This document shows positions 8,775 through 16,635 of a stretch of DNA of 24,976 nucleotides, piece by piece. Source of the DNA: Proteiniphilum sp. UBA1403 (GTDB taxonomy: Bacteria; Bacteroidota; Bacteroidia; Bacteroidales; Dysgonomonadaceae); contig DBQD01000040.1 in NCBI GenBank assembly GCA_002305715.1, positions 3,425 to 28,400 on the forward strand, written 5' to 3'. How positions within the stretch are numbered: position 1 is the stretch's first letter; every line of letters starts with the position of its first letter. Made by a program: the position numbers and the translations under genes. A model generated the notes under the pieces. That model ran no database searches. It was not told the origin of the DNA and was given only the letters and a program-made list of their open reading frames with translations.

Positions 8775-8782
8775 TAATTTTG
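8775..8782 (+). promoter_or_regulatory. -7 element for the DUF438-hemerythrin-PAS gene
   Basis: TAATTTTG fits TAnnTTTG. Counting its centre as -7 gives a start near 8786 and a leader of about 44 nt before ATG 8830. No TTTG is present at -33; the palindrome occupies that area. Confidence 0.55.
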
Positions 8783-8829
8783 TCACATCATCAGGAGAGA
8801 GAAAAAAATAATAATTAAAATAGTGTACA

Positions 8830-10068
8830 ATGAGTGAATACATAAACAATTCCGCAAAACGTAAGGAACAATTGAGAAACCTCCTTCTGGAACTGCACAA
8901 CGGAGGAAACCCAGCACTATTGCGGCGACATCTGATTGTTGCATTGAAAAACATTCCCTATAATGAAGTGGTGGAGGTTGAACAAGAGTTGATTAATAGC
9001 AATGCGCTCACAGAAGAAGAGATTCTGAATTTTTGCGATTTGCATACGGCTGTTCTTGATGGAAGTATTGACCTGCAAGGTGCAAAGGGAGTACCGGCTG
9101 GTCATCCAGTAGATACTTTTCTACAGGAGAACTTGGCACTGAGACAGGAGATTGAAGCATACGAAGCGATCAAAAAGAAGTTTATGGAAATCAACGATTT
9201 GCAACTGGCCGACTACCTGTTGCAACTGCGTAGAATCTTTAATAACTTCTCCGATATAGACAAACATTACAAACGCAAAGAGTACTTACTCTTTCCTTTT
9301 CTGGAGAAACACCAGATTACAGGGCCTCCCAAGGTGATGTGGGGGAAACACGATGAGACTAGGGAAATGTTAAAGAGGGCACACGAGGTACTTTCATTGC
9401 CCGGCTCTTCGGTGGATACTTTCCGTGCAACGGGTCTTGCTGTGCTGGATGCTGCTGTTGAAATGATTGCTGGCATGATCAAGAAGGAGGAGGATATCCT
9501 GTTGCCCATGTCATTGGATACTCTCACGGAGGATGAATGGTTCCGTATTTATAAGGAAACACCGGAGTTTGGGTTCTGCCTCTATGATCCTAAGGAGGAA
9601 TGGCATCCACAGGGGATGAATGTAGAGAAGCAAGCATATGTAGAATCGGAAGGTATTCGTCTCTCTTCCGGTAACTTCAGTATGGATGAGCTGGAGGCAC
9701 TCTTCTTGCACCTTCCCATAGACCTCACTTTTGTGGACAAAGAGGATAAAGTTCGCTTCTTCTCACACAGCCCAAACAGGGTATTCGAACGGAATCGTTC
9801 CATCATTGGTCGCGACGTACGAATGTGCCACCCACCTGGCAGTGTGCATGTGGTAGAGCAGATTCTGAAGGATTTTAAGAGTGGTAAAGAGAATAAAGCA
9901 ATGTTCTGGATCTCTGAGTTTCAGAAGGAACGGTTTATTGTTATCGCCTATTATGCTGTCCGTGGAAATGAGGGTGAGTATCTCGGAGTGCTTGAGGTAA
10001 CACAAGATATTACCGATTTACGAAAGTTAGAAGGTAGTCAGCGTCTCTTGTCGTACGAACAAAAATAA
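8830..10068 (+). CDS. DUF438 - hemerythrin - PAS domain protein
   Basis: A 412-aa cytosolic protein of three parts. Residues 1-85 are a helical DUF438-type domain (KRKEQLRNLLLELHNGG). About 90-230 form a hemerythrin-like four-helix di-iron domain with candidate ligands H92, H146, E151, H161, H174 and E220/E221. About 285-400 form a PAS domain (LPIDLTFVDKEDKVRFFS; GVLEVTQDIT). Hemerythrin domains bind O2 or NO at a di-iron centre; related di-iron proteins (Ric/ScdA) repair Fe-S clusters after nitrosative stress. There is no enzymatic output domain, so it is a sensor or iron/NO-handling protein rather than a kinase. The divergent Crp/Fnr gene and the palindrome suggest redox or NO control. The tandem repeats start directly after the stop. 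Confidence 0.9.
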   Translation: MSEYINNSAKRKEQLRNLLLELHNGGNPALLRRHLIVALKNIPYNEVVEVEQELINSNALTEEEILNFCDLHTAVLDGSIDLQGAKGVPAGHPVDTFLQENLALRQEIEAYEAIKKKFMEINDLQLADYLLQLRRIFNNFSDIDKHYKRKEYLLFPFLEKHQITGPPKVMWGKHDETREMLKRAHEVLSLPGSSVDTFRATGLAVLDAAVEMIAGMIKKEEDILLPMSLDTLTEDEWFRIYKETPEFGFCLYDPKEEWHPQGMNVEKQAYVESEGIRLSSGNFSMDELEALFLHLPIDLTFVDKEDKVRFFSHSPNRVFERNRSIIGRDVRMCHPPGSVHVVEQILKDFKSGKENKAMFWISEFQKERFIVIAYYAVRGNEGEYLGVLEVTQDITDLRKLEGSQRLLSYEQK

Positions 10069-10190
10069 GGAACTATCCTTCACTTGTACAACCAAATAAA
10101 AGGAGTTTTTATTCACTTGTACAACCCAATATAAGGAGCTGTCCTTCACTTGTACAATCAAATAAAAGGAGCTTTTCTTTACCAACACCA
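10069..10190. repeat. 33-bp tandem repeats, three units plus a degenerate fourth
   Basis: Units at 10069-10101, 10102-10134 and 10135-10167 are each 33 nt and start with GGA(A/G). They share a core around CACTTGTACAA and an A-rich end; a fourth begins GGAGCTTTTCTT at 10168 and decays. Each full unit contains the 8-bp palindrome TTGTACAA (10084-10091, 10117-10124, 10150-10157). The array starts right after the TAA of the hemerythrin gene. Read in that gene's frame it gives 11-residue repeats with HLYN, broken by a second TAA in unit 2. Units abut without spacers, so this is not CRISPR. Confidence 0.9.
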
Positions 10191-10202
10191 ATAAGTAACT
10201 TG

Positions 10203-10234
10203 AAAGAGCCGGTTAACTAGAAACCGGCTCTTTT
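10203..10234 (+). terminator. Intrinsic terminator after the hemerythrin gene and repeats
   Basis: GAGCCGGTT (10206-10214) pairs with AACCGGCTC (10222-10230) around a 7-nt loop, followed by TTTT and preceded by AAA. It ends the plus-strand transcript that includes the 33-bp repeats in its 3' UTR. The rest of the gap to the AraC gene (10235-10382) is AT-rich with no convincing promoter or ORF. Confidence 0.85.
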
Positions 10235-10382
10235 GCTCAATACAGCAGAAACGCTCTCTGTAGGCATTCAAAACAGACATTTTGTATGGAAAATAAACTT
10301 TATTAACAAATAAAACGTGCAAATGATGAAATATCTGCCTATTTTGTGAATAAGTTAAATGTTGATTTTTTTAAGATAGAAT

Positions 10383-11603
10383 TTGGCCGTGTTATTTCAT
10401 TTATTGTTATCCTTATTCCCTCTTTTAATAGCGCTTTTTTGGGTTGCTCTCCTTTTGACCAGTAAAAAAAACATCATCCCCAATTATTTTCTTGCGTTGA
10501 TTTTTTCATTATCAATCATTCCATTATTTGCTCGTTTACTTTATTTCGACCGACAAATCGTATTATTTGCATGGATAGATCCTCTTTTAATTTTCACGTC
10601 TCTTTCTATATTTCCCTTTTTGTACAACTATATTCGGTTATTAACACACGAAAAGGAAATAGACAGAGGATGGATGTGGATGCTGTTACCTTCATTCCTG
10701 CTGGCACTGTTTTCTTTTTTTCTTTCCTTTGCCATGTCTCCTGAAGATTTTAACTTCTATATTCATCACGTTCTGTTTCGTGAAGGAAATATGCAACAGC
10801 CTTACCCCAAGTTGGTACAAATGCAGCTCATACGTTTGGTGGCATGTAAAATAACTCTAGCTATTCAGGTAGGGTTATCAATCTATCTCGGAGGTAAACA
10901 CTTAACGCAATATATTCGTAAAATAAATGGAGCTAATCCAACGAAAGAGGAAAATACATTGAACAGAATTAAATGGTTGTTGTGGACCTTCTGTGTTGCT
11001 TCAGCTTTTTATCTTTTTATTAATGCCATTTGGTATTTCCATTTTACGGGTAAAGAAAGTTCGTTGGGAATGGACTGCTTTGTGTATGGGGTATTCCTCT
11101 CCTTACTTGGATTTATAGCCTACCATCCTTATTTTTCGACTGTTGATCTGGGAACCTCCAAAAAAGAGAGGGTACGTAAGCAAACTACAGCAAAACCCAA
11201 AGTCGTGTATATGCCGGATAGTTCCATTATTGAACAATTAAACAGATTAATGAAAGAAGAGGAACTATTTAAAAACAGGGAGTTACGTATAAATGATCTG
11301 GCAAAAAAAGTTGGAACAAATCGCACGTATCTCTCCCGGATTCTGAATGATGAATTGGGTACAAATTATAACGAATGGGTAAATAACTTCCGAATTAAGT
11401 ATGCCAAGAATATAATGCATAATATTGAGCATAAAGATCTTTCATTAGAAGAAATTTCGGAGTTGTCAGGATTTGCCACATTGGGGGTATTTTATAAGGT
11501 GTTTAAAGAAAAAGAAAAAATACCCCCCGGAGGCTACAGGAAGAAGGTCATGTTGAATCAATTATCTCGTACACAACGAACAGAACGACCATCTGATTTA
11601 TAG
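10383..11603 (+). CDS. Membrane-bound AraC-family regulator (7 TM plus HTH)
   Basis: About 406 aa. Seven hydrophobic segments are visible (about residues 5-25, 33-54, 60-86, 97-118, 148-170, 196-218, 230-248). A basic linker and an AraC-type DNA-binding domain follow (about 290-388: LRINDLAKKVGTNRTYLSRIL and ISELSGFATLGVFYKVFKE). This is a one-component membrane sensor layout; ligand and targets are unknown. An in-frame stop at 10377-10379 limits the start to TTG 10383 or GTG 10389, with no ATG nearby. The C-terminus runs 46 nt past the stop of the convergent FISUMP gene, adding a polar tail beyond the HTH that is probably not functional. Its closeness to the peptide/lipoprotein operon makes that operon a possible target, but no binding site is identified. 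Confidence 0.82.
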   Translation: MAVLFHLLLSLFPLLIALFWVALLLTSKKNIIPNYFLALIFSLSIIPLFARLLYFDRQIVLFAWIDPLLIFTSLSIFPFLYNYIRLLTHEKEIDRGWMWMLLPSFLLALFSFFLSFAMSPEDFNFYIHHVLFREGNMQQPYPKLVQMQLIRLVACKITLAIQVGLSIYLGGKHLTQYIRKINGANPTKEENTLNRIKWLLWTFCVASAFYLFINAIWYFHFTGKESSLGMDCFVYGVFLSLLGFIAYHPYFSTVDLGTSKKERVRKQTTAKPKVVYMPDSSIIEQLNRLMKEEELFKNRELRINDLAKKVGTNRTYLSRILNDELGTNYNEWVNNFRIKYAKNIMHNIEHKDLSLEEISELSGFATLGVFYKVFKEKEKIPPGGYRKKVMLNQLSRTQRTERPSDL

Positions 11604-13240
11604 GAGTAGAGTTGCAACACATCTGTAGAATTGAATCCAAAATTTCGGCGCATGGCATTTTCTAAGTTGTATGATGTGGAACTCCACCAATAAGCATAAT
11701 TACCTGTTGAGTTGAATGTTCTGCCACTGGTGGAATGAGATCCTCCCGGTAGTGCGGAGAAACCTGATTTGTTACGGTAAGTTGGATAGTCAGTATTTCC
11801 AATTGCACCTCTTACTGTTGAAACACCCCAACCACTACTGGTGGCTAATGATTTGGCAATCTTTGATCTGATGCCTCCTCCTGTTGTCCCATCATACTTG
11901 TAACCATTTCTTGATAAATGGGTTTCCAATTCTGTCCACTCTTCGTCACTCGGCAAGTGCCAACCGTCTGGACAGACTCCCTGCACACCACTTGGGTTCG
12001 CAGTGCTACTCTCTTCTCCATTCATGGCTGCAACCCAATTGTACAGCACCCCATAAGTTTTGTAGTTACTAGTCGCTTTGGCGGCAGCAATATCAGTTCC
12101 ATCGTAGCCATTCACATAGTAGTAGGCTTCGGTTCTGGAAGATGTTCTCGGGCCAACCACACTTGGAAGATATGCTAAATTCTCTTTCATCCATGTTTGA
12201 TTTCCAATAGTTACTGTTCCATAAATAGTACCATCTCGTTCATCGATAAAGTAACCTTCGGGTAGATCGCTGTTCGTGAAACGGAGATCTGCACCATCGT
12301 AACAGGCATAAAAATGGTATACTCTCCCGGGTGAAGTGGGCGAAGTACGCGCAGGTTTTGTATTTATACTCGTATATGAATTCTCCAAAGTGGTAATCTT
12401 TAGGCCCAGGGCTGGCCAGTTTTGAGCTGCTACAGGTGGATACCATCCCCAGAAATGAAGCAGCTTCCCGGATTCAAGGCTCGTTGATGAGATTTCAAAT
12501 GGCAGCGAATTGGCGGTAAACACTGTTCCTGAAAACAGGCCTGTAATAGGGTCAAAGACTGCATTCTGGCTGGTTTGATGTGCATGTATGGTTGATGCTG
12601 CAATTAGTTCAGCTTTGGTAATTCCTTTCAAAGTATTGTCGCTACTATTAAAAAGGCGGATATGAAAGAGCGAACCCACATGTTTAAATGAGACTGTGAA
12701 GTCGGGACTCTCTTTTCGCACATTTTCGGTTGCAAATCGAAGCAATAGAATATCTTTTTCTTGTACCTCCTCCAACGTCTTTCCACTCCAAGGGGAACGT
12801 AAAAGGTTTAGGTTGTGGGTGTCTCCATCAAATTCTACAGCTCCATATACTCCATACAGATTAAATGGTTCATCTGAAAAAGAATCTGGTATCCTAATCC
12901 CAAAACTGGCCCTCTTCCCCTCTTTTGTTATATTGTCTTCCGTGAGAGTTACAATCTGCATGTCTTTCTTATTGTCCCCTTGAGTAAGGACTAAATAGAT
13001 GATGTCCCCAACCTCCCATGTCAACTTTACATCCAAGTCAACACCTGTCAAAGCAATACGCGTTTTATTCGCTACTTCACCCCTTTCGGAGTCTTCTCTG
13101 TTCTCACCCGGAAGACCTGCGGTAATAGTAAGTATGTTCTCTTCCTCTATCGGATCGATGAAATCGTTCTGTACACAACTACTCAGGTACATCAGTAGTA
13201 TTGCTACAATAAATTCAATTCTCTTATTCACAATTCTCAT
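11558..13240 (-). CDS. FISUMP-domain lipoprotein with a fimbrillin-like N-terminal region
   Basis: A 560-aa predicted surface lipoprotein. It has a lipoprotein signal peptide (MRIVNKRIEFIVAILLMYLSSC, lipidated Cys22) followed by an acidic segment. About residues 35-330 resemble the Mfa/fimbrillin-like family of Bacteroidota (TRIALTG, LTWEVGDIIYLV). About 340-560 are a FISUMP (Fibrobacter succinogenes major paralogous) domain: YGVLYNWVAAM, GVCPDGWHLPSDEEW, YWWSSTSY and the terminal SVRCVRDN. I start at ATG 13240, which gives a clean signal peptide; the TTG at 13258 would overlap the end of the small ORF's stop region. Only 11 nt separate it from the small peptide ORF, so the two are cotranscribed. 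The role is unknown; surface adhesin, receptor or partner for the peptide are possible. It overlaps the AraC gene tail to tail. Confidence 0.85.
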   Translation of the reverse strand: MRIVNKRIEFIVAILLMYLSSCVQNDFIDPIEEENILTITAGLPGENREDSERGEVANKTRIALTGVDLDVKLTWEVGDIIYLVLTQGDNKKDMQIVTLTEDNITKEGKRASFGIRIPDSFSDEPFNLYGVYGAVEFDGDTHNLNLLRSPWSGKTLEEVQEKDILLLRFATENVRKESPDFTVSFKHVGSLFHIRLFNSSDNTLKGITKAELIAASTIHAHQTSQNAVFDPITGLFSGTVFTANSLPFEISSTSLESGKLLHFWGWYPPVAAQNWPALGLKITTLENSYTSINTKPARTSPTSPGRVYHFYACYDGADLRFTNSDLPEGYFIDERDGTIYGTVTIGNQTWMKENLAYLPSVVGPRTSSRTEAYYYVNGYDGTDIAAAKATSNYKTYGVLYNWVAAMNGEESSTANPSGVQGVCPDGWHLPSDEEWTELETHLSRNGYKYDGTTGGGIRSKIAKSLATSSGWGVSTVRGAIGNTDYPTYRNKSGFSALPGGSHSTSGRTFNSTGNYAYWWSSTSYNLENAMRRNFGFNSTDVLQLYSYKSDGRSVRCVRDN

Positions 13241-13251
13241 TCTTTTATTGT

Positions 13252-13401
13252 CTACCAATCATCTCCATGCATATCTGGTAATTCGCTACTGGAAAGAATC
13301 TGCTGATCATAATGAATTTCGACAATTTGAAAGTCGGGTGAAGTGTACGCCTCTACGTTATTCTCTACAACTTCATTGGTTACTGTGTTTTTAATTTTCA
13401 T
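13252..13401 (-). CDS. Small ORF (49 aa), candidate precursor peptide
   Basis: ATG at 13401 opens a 49-codon ORF ending TAG, with an AAGGA stretch 3 nt before the ATG. The N-terminal half is polar (MKIKNTVTNEVVENN). Then comes YTSPDFQIVEI with Y19, P22 and F24, a YxxPxF pattern like the leader motif that PqqD-type recognition domains bind in lasso-peptide precursors. The C-terminal half holds QILSSSELP (Ser37-39) and ends HGDDW. It has no signal peptide and no Cys. It sits 11 nt upstream of the FISUMP lipoprotein gene and 222 nt downstream of the ABC exporter of the PqqD/kinase operon. I infer that it is the substrate of that operon; the function is not shown. It could instead be a small companion of the lipoprotein. 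Confidence 0.65.
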   Translation of the reverse strand: MKIKNTVTNEVVENNVEAYTSPDFQIVEIHYDQQILSSSELPDMHGDDW

Positions 13402-13623
13402 ATTCCTTTTTTTTGATTTAAATATTACGTGTTACGAAAAATGAAACAATTATTTCTGAGGACTAACATAGTGGAAATTGAGATTATGTTATTACTGAAT
13501 AATAAAAAGATTGTTTTTTTACTTAAAAAGATACCTGAGCTTCTCGAAAATAGGATGAAAGTCTTCAACTTTAGTTAAGAAAACAATCTCAAGTTATCTG
13601 ATATCCAAAAGGGAAAGGTTGGT
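13402..13623. other. Intergenic region between the exporter gene and the small peptide ORF
   Basis: 222 nt, AT-rich. It presumably carries the promoter of the peptide/lipoprotein pair on the minus strand, but I find only an imperfect -7 element (TATCTTTT, complement of 13525-13532). A plus-strand 45-codon ORF (13441-13578) is probably chance. A distant inverted repeat, AAGATTGTTTT (13508-13518) against AAAACAATCT (13580-13589), could form a long-loop structure. Confidence 0.4.
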
Positions 13624-15264
13624 TTATGGAATGGTATTCGATACTGTTGGAATGTGATACTGATGGTCGCAGAAGGAAACCACTTTAGACTGGTGGGTTA
13701 TAAATATGGCAGATCGTCTACCTAGGTTATTTTTCACATTCCAGAGAAGGGATTGAGTTGTAACAGGATCCAAAGCAGACGTAGCCTCGTCGAACAGTAT
13801 AATATTTCCAGGGCGTAACAATGCCCGAGCAATGGCAATACGTTGAGCCTGACCTTCCGATAAGCCAATCCCCCCTTCTCCTAAATGAGTATCCAAGCCA
13901 TCGGGTAATGTGGAGACAAAATCGGCGGAAGCAATCTGCAGTACACGCATCAATTCAGACTCAGTTGCTGAGGCGTTACCCAAAAGCAAATTCTCTCGAA
14001 TAGTACCACTGAAAAGTGATCCACCTTGTGGGACATAGATAAAATTGGAGCGAGTGCGTTCAGATATTGACACCTGCGACTGACCAGAAAGGGTCATGCT
14101 TCCATTGGATGGAGTGAGCAATCCCATTAACAGACGTAAAAGAGTAGTTTTACCTGAACCCGTTTCTCCGGTAACAGCAACCAACGTACCGGGTCTCACC
14201 TCCATGGAGAAATTAGACAATACAAGTTCTGAGGTGGAGGAATAAGAAAAGGATACCTTGTTAATCAAGAGGGTTACATCTCCTTCCAAGAGAATGTCTC
14301 GATGTGAATCTTCTAATGAAAAACGGGTCAAATAAATCAACCGGTCAACAGCAGTGCGAGCATTGACAAAAGAAGGAAGCAAACGGATAAGGTCGAAAAG
14401 TGGTCGCTGGATTCTGTTGACCAATTGGAGAAAAGCGGTCACAGTGCCAAAGCCGACCGAATGTCGCGCTAATCCAAATGCACTCCATAAAAATGCGGTG
14501 ATATAACCCCCATTAAAAGAGACACCAAGAATTATGTTGGCAAAAATGGCGACATTGGTTCTTTTCTCTACACTATGATATAATTTCGATTGGAGAGTAC
14601 CCAAACGACTTAATTCGTTCTCTTGTTGCTCAAAAGCACGTATCACCACTTGATTTTGCAAACGTTCTTCAATAAGGGAGGTGATTGTACTTTCATACAC
14701 TTTTACCTCTTTGGTAAATTTACGCATCCGTCGATAGTAAAACCTTCCAAGTAGGGCAAACAACGGCATCCCCACACCCAAAAAGAGAGACAGCGTGGGA
14801 TCAAACAGGTAAAGGAGTACTAAAGCTCCCGCAAACTGCGAGAATGACACAACGGTCAAAGGAAATGAATTGACCAGAAGGTTGACTAGATCGTCGGCAT
14901 CCCTAAATATACGAGTGAGGAGATCACCGCTATGAATTGTCGATAATTCTTGCCACCTGGCATAAAGAAGATGAGAAAAAGTACGATAACGGACAGAATT
15001 TGCAAGGCGTACTTCGGTCATTCTCCTCATTTTAATGTCTAACGCACGAAACTGAATCTGAAAAATGACCAAAAGCACCAAGAGAAATGTGTAGTGCAAT
15101 ATTTCTCCCTTGTTCACACCGGTAGCAATATCGATAATGGTTTTGGAGAACCAGACAAACAACAAAGAAAAGGCAACTTCAGCCAAACCAATCAGCAATA
15201 TGATTGTGATCTCTCTTTTGAAGCCCTTTGAGTGATACAGAAGGTAACGGATGAAAGACTTCAT
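13624..15264 (-). CDS. ABC transporter, permease-ATPase fusion (probable peptide exporter)
   Basis: A 546-aa type I exporter half that probably works as a homodimer. Membrane segments fill about residues 18-310. The ATPase has Walker A GETGSGKT (366-373), Q-loop in YVPQGG, signature LSEGQ (468-472, one change from LSGGQ), Walker B ILFDEATSALD and switch His in ITHQSK. There is no N-terminal C39 peptidase, so it would not cleave its own cargo. Its ATG overlaps the nucleotidyltransferase stop by 4 nt (ATGA), making it the last gene of the kinase/peptidase/PqqD operon. Exporters of this layout carry modified peptides out in lasso and other RiPP clusters; here that role is inferred from context. 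Confidence 0.88.
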   Translation of the reverse strand: MKSFIRYLLYHSKGFKREITIILLIGLAEVAFSLLFVWFSKTIIDIATGVNKGEILHYTFLLVLLVIFQIQFRALDIKMRRMTEVRLANSVRYRTFSHLLYARWQELSTIHSGDLLTRIFRDADDLVNLLVNSFPLTVVSFSQFAGALVLLYLFDPTLSLFLGVGMPLFALLGRFYYRRMRKFTKEVKVYESTITSLIEERLQNQVVIRAFEQQENELSRLGTLQSKLYHSVEKRTNVAIFANIILGVSFNGGYITAFLWSAFGLARHSVGFGTVTAFLQLVNRIQRPLFDLIRLLPSFVNARTAVDRLIYLTRFSLEDSHRDILLEGDVTLLINKVSFSYSSTSELVLSNFSMEVRPGTLVAVTGETGSGKTTLLRLLMGLLTPSNGSMTLSGQSQVSISERTRSNFIYVPQGGSLFSGTIRENLLLGNASATESELMRVLQIASADFVSTLPDGLDTHLGEGGIGLSEGQAQRIAIARALLRPGNIILFDEATSALDPVTTQSLLWNVKNNLGRRSAIFITHQSKVVSFCDHQYHIPTVSNTIP

Positions 15265-16373
15265 CTGAGACCTATTTTCAGGCGATTCATAAATTTGGTG
15301 TATGGCAATATCAGGCAGTGCTCAGGGGAGAGTGCACCAAACTTTATAGCACGTTGAAGAGTGTTTGAATAAGAATACCACATTCCCTGTAGCTTCTGCT
15401 TTGGTCTCTTTTTTCCAGAACGGTAAAAACCAAAGTTTCCGCCATCAAGGATGTCATCGATTACCAAGTCGGCATACTTGTTGTCTTTGATAGTGGGAAA
15501 AGGAAAGATCGAAAGGGAAACGTTCAAATACTTCTCAGCCACACGGGCAAATACCTGCATAGGGCAAAGCAGGTCAAAATATTGGCTGAGGGCAATGAAC
15601 GAATCCCTATCAATCTTATGGTGGTTTTTTGAAAGGAACAGAATCCAATCGCAAAACTGGCGAAAACCTATACCATTGTGTGCAAAATGTCGAAATAAAT
15701 GCTGGAACAAAAAGAATGCATTTAACTCAACTGGAAGTTGTTGCACAATTTGTCCTCCAATGTTGATATGGCAGAAGTTCTCCTTACAGAAGAGATCTTC
15801 TTCTAAAGACCGAAAGCGACGATCATACTTTTTATGACTAAAATAGGTGATACGATGGTGATTCTCAATGCTGATTTCATCTAAGTAAAACTTCGAATGA
15901 ATCCCGTTTGCTTTCACAATGTGTATACCCTGACCAGTGACCCAGTCTCGTGCTTTATCATAATCTCCCTTTCGGTATAGCAGGAGATCAAGGTCTCCCG
16001 GCGTTCGTAGACAGGGATTCGGGTAATAGTACCCACTGGCAGGGCCTTTCAAAAGCAGAAAGGGAATGTTAAGTTGAGCATACTCACGAGAAATGGTATG
16101 CAATGCCGAGATCACCCTGTTGTTTGTAATTTTGGTCTGTTCTATCAATTGAAACAGGTGAAGCAAACATTTACGTGGAGGGAGAAATTCCTTGGGAAGC
16201 GACAAGATTGATTTTGCTACGAGAGCGGACACTCTTTGTTTCCATGCAAGTTTGATCACCTTATCCCAAGTTTGGGCATCAAGGGCTCCAAAACGTGAGA
16301 GATCTGCAGGTCTTTCGAAAATTGACATTTCCAAAAGATGAAGAAACAAAGAATCCACTACCAAGTCACGCAT
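15261..16373 (-). CDS. NTP_transf_5-family nucleotidyltransferase
   Basis: A 370-aa protein of the uncharacterised nucleotidyltransferase family found in peptide-modification clusters. The active-site region reads FLLLKGPASGYYYPNPCLR then PGDLDLLL (Asp127 and Asp129 as metal-binding pair, about residues 125-132). A C-terminal basic half follows. Enzymes of this fold transfer a nucleotide to a hydroxyl or phosphate; relatives sit next to HprK-like kinases in lasso-peptide clusters such as paeninodin, where tailoring of the peptide is suspected. The target here is unknown. It starts inside the pqqD-like gene (8-nt overlap) and ends inside the exporter start (4-nt overlap), so it is tightly cotranscribed. 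Confidence 0.83.
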   Translation of the reverse strand: MRDLVVDSLFLHLLEMSIFERPADLSRFGALDAQTWDKVIKLAWKQRVSALVAKSILSLPKEFLPPRKCLLHLFQLIEQTKITNNRVISALHTISREYAQLNIPFLLLKGPASGYYYPNPCLRTPGDLDLLLYRKGDYDKARDWVTGQGIHIVKANGIHSKFYLDEISIENHHRITYFSHKKYDRRFRSLEEDLFCKENFCHINIGGQIVQQLPVELNAFFLFQHLFRHFAHNGIGFRQFCDWILFLSKNHHKIDRDSFIALSQYFDLLCPMQVFARVAEKYLNVSLSIFPFPTIKDNKYADLVIDDILDGGNFGFYRSGKKRPKQKLQGMWYSYSNTLQRAIKFGALSPEHCLILPYTKFMNRLKIGLR

Positions 16374-16635
16374 CTATTATCTTCTCCTTGATTAGTTTTT
16401 CTATCAGTGCTTGCACATCTGTTTCAGCCACAATCCTGTCAATACCATACCTATCTACTAGTAATGACACCCAATCTTCGAACGAGAAACTCTGGTCTCC
16501 AGTCTCTCCAATAAGATATGCAGCTGATGCATTGAGAGCGATTGCACAGGTAAAATCAATAGTAGAATTTCGATGAGACAGCATCATGTATTCGTCCCCT
16601 ATTCTATGTATGATATAAGCTTCTTTAAATCTCAT
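16366..16635 (-). CDS. PqqD-family peptide chaperone (RRE)
   Basis: 89 aa, the normal size of a stand-alone PqqD-like domain. Visible features are an N-terminal beta hairpin (AYIIHRIGDEYMMLSHRN), the conserved ALNASAAYLIGE segment (about residues 33-44, equivalent to the LN.tg..iw.ll region of PqqD) and a C-terminal helix ending VQALIEKLIKEKIIDA. PqqD-type domains bind the leader of a ribosomally made peptide and present it to a modifying enzyme. This is the strongest sign that the operon acts on a peptide. No radical SAM enzyme accompanies it. It overlaps the peptidase gene by 11 nt and the nucleotidyltransferase gene by 8 nt. Confidence 0.85.
   Translation of the reverse strand: MRFKEAYIIHRIGDEYMMLSHRNSTIDFTCAIALNASAAYLIGETGDQSFSFEDWVSLLVDRYGIDRIVAETDVQALIEKLIKEKIIDA

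Noticed and set aside
10069..10190. Direct repeats resembling a CRISPR array
   Set aside because: The 33-bp units abut with no spacers and no cas gene is nearby; they are simple tandem repeats.
13441..13578. 45-codon plus-strand ORF between the exporter and the small peptide
   Set aside because: AT-rich, opposite to all neighbours, no ribosome site or promoter seen, and no recognisable motif; probably chance.
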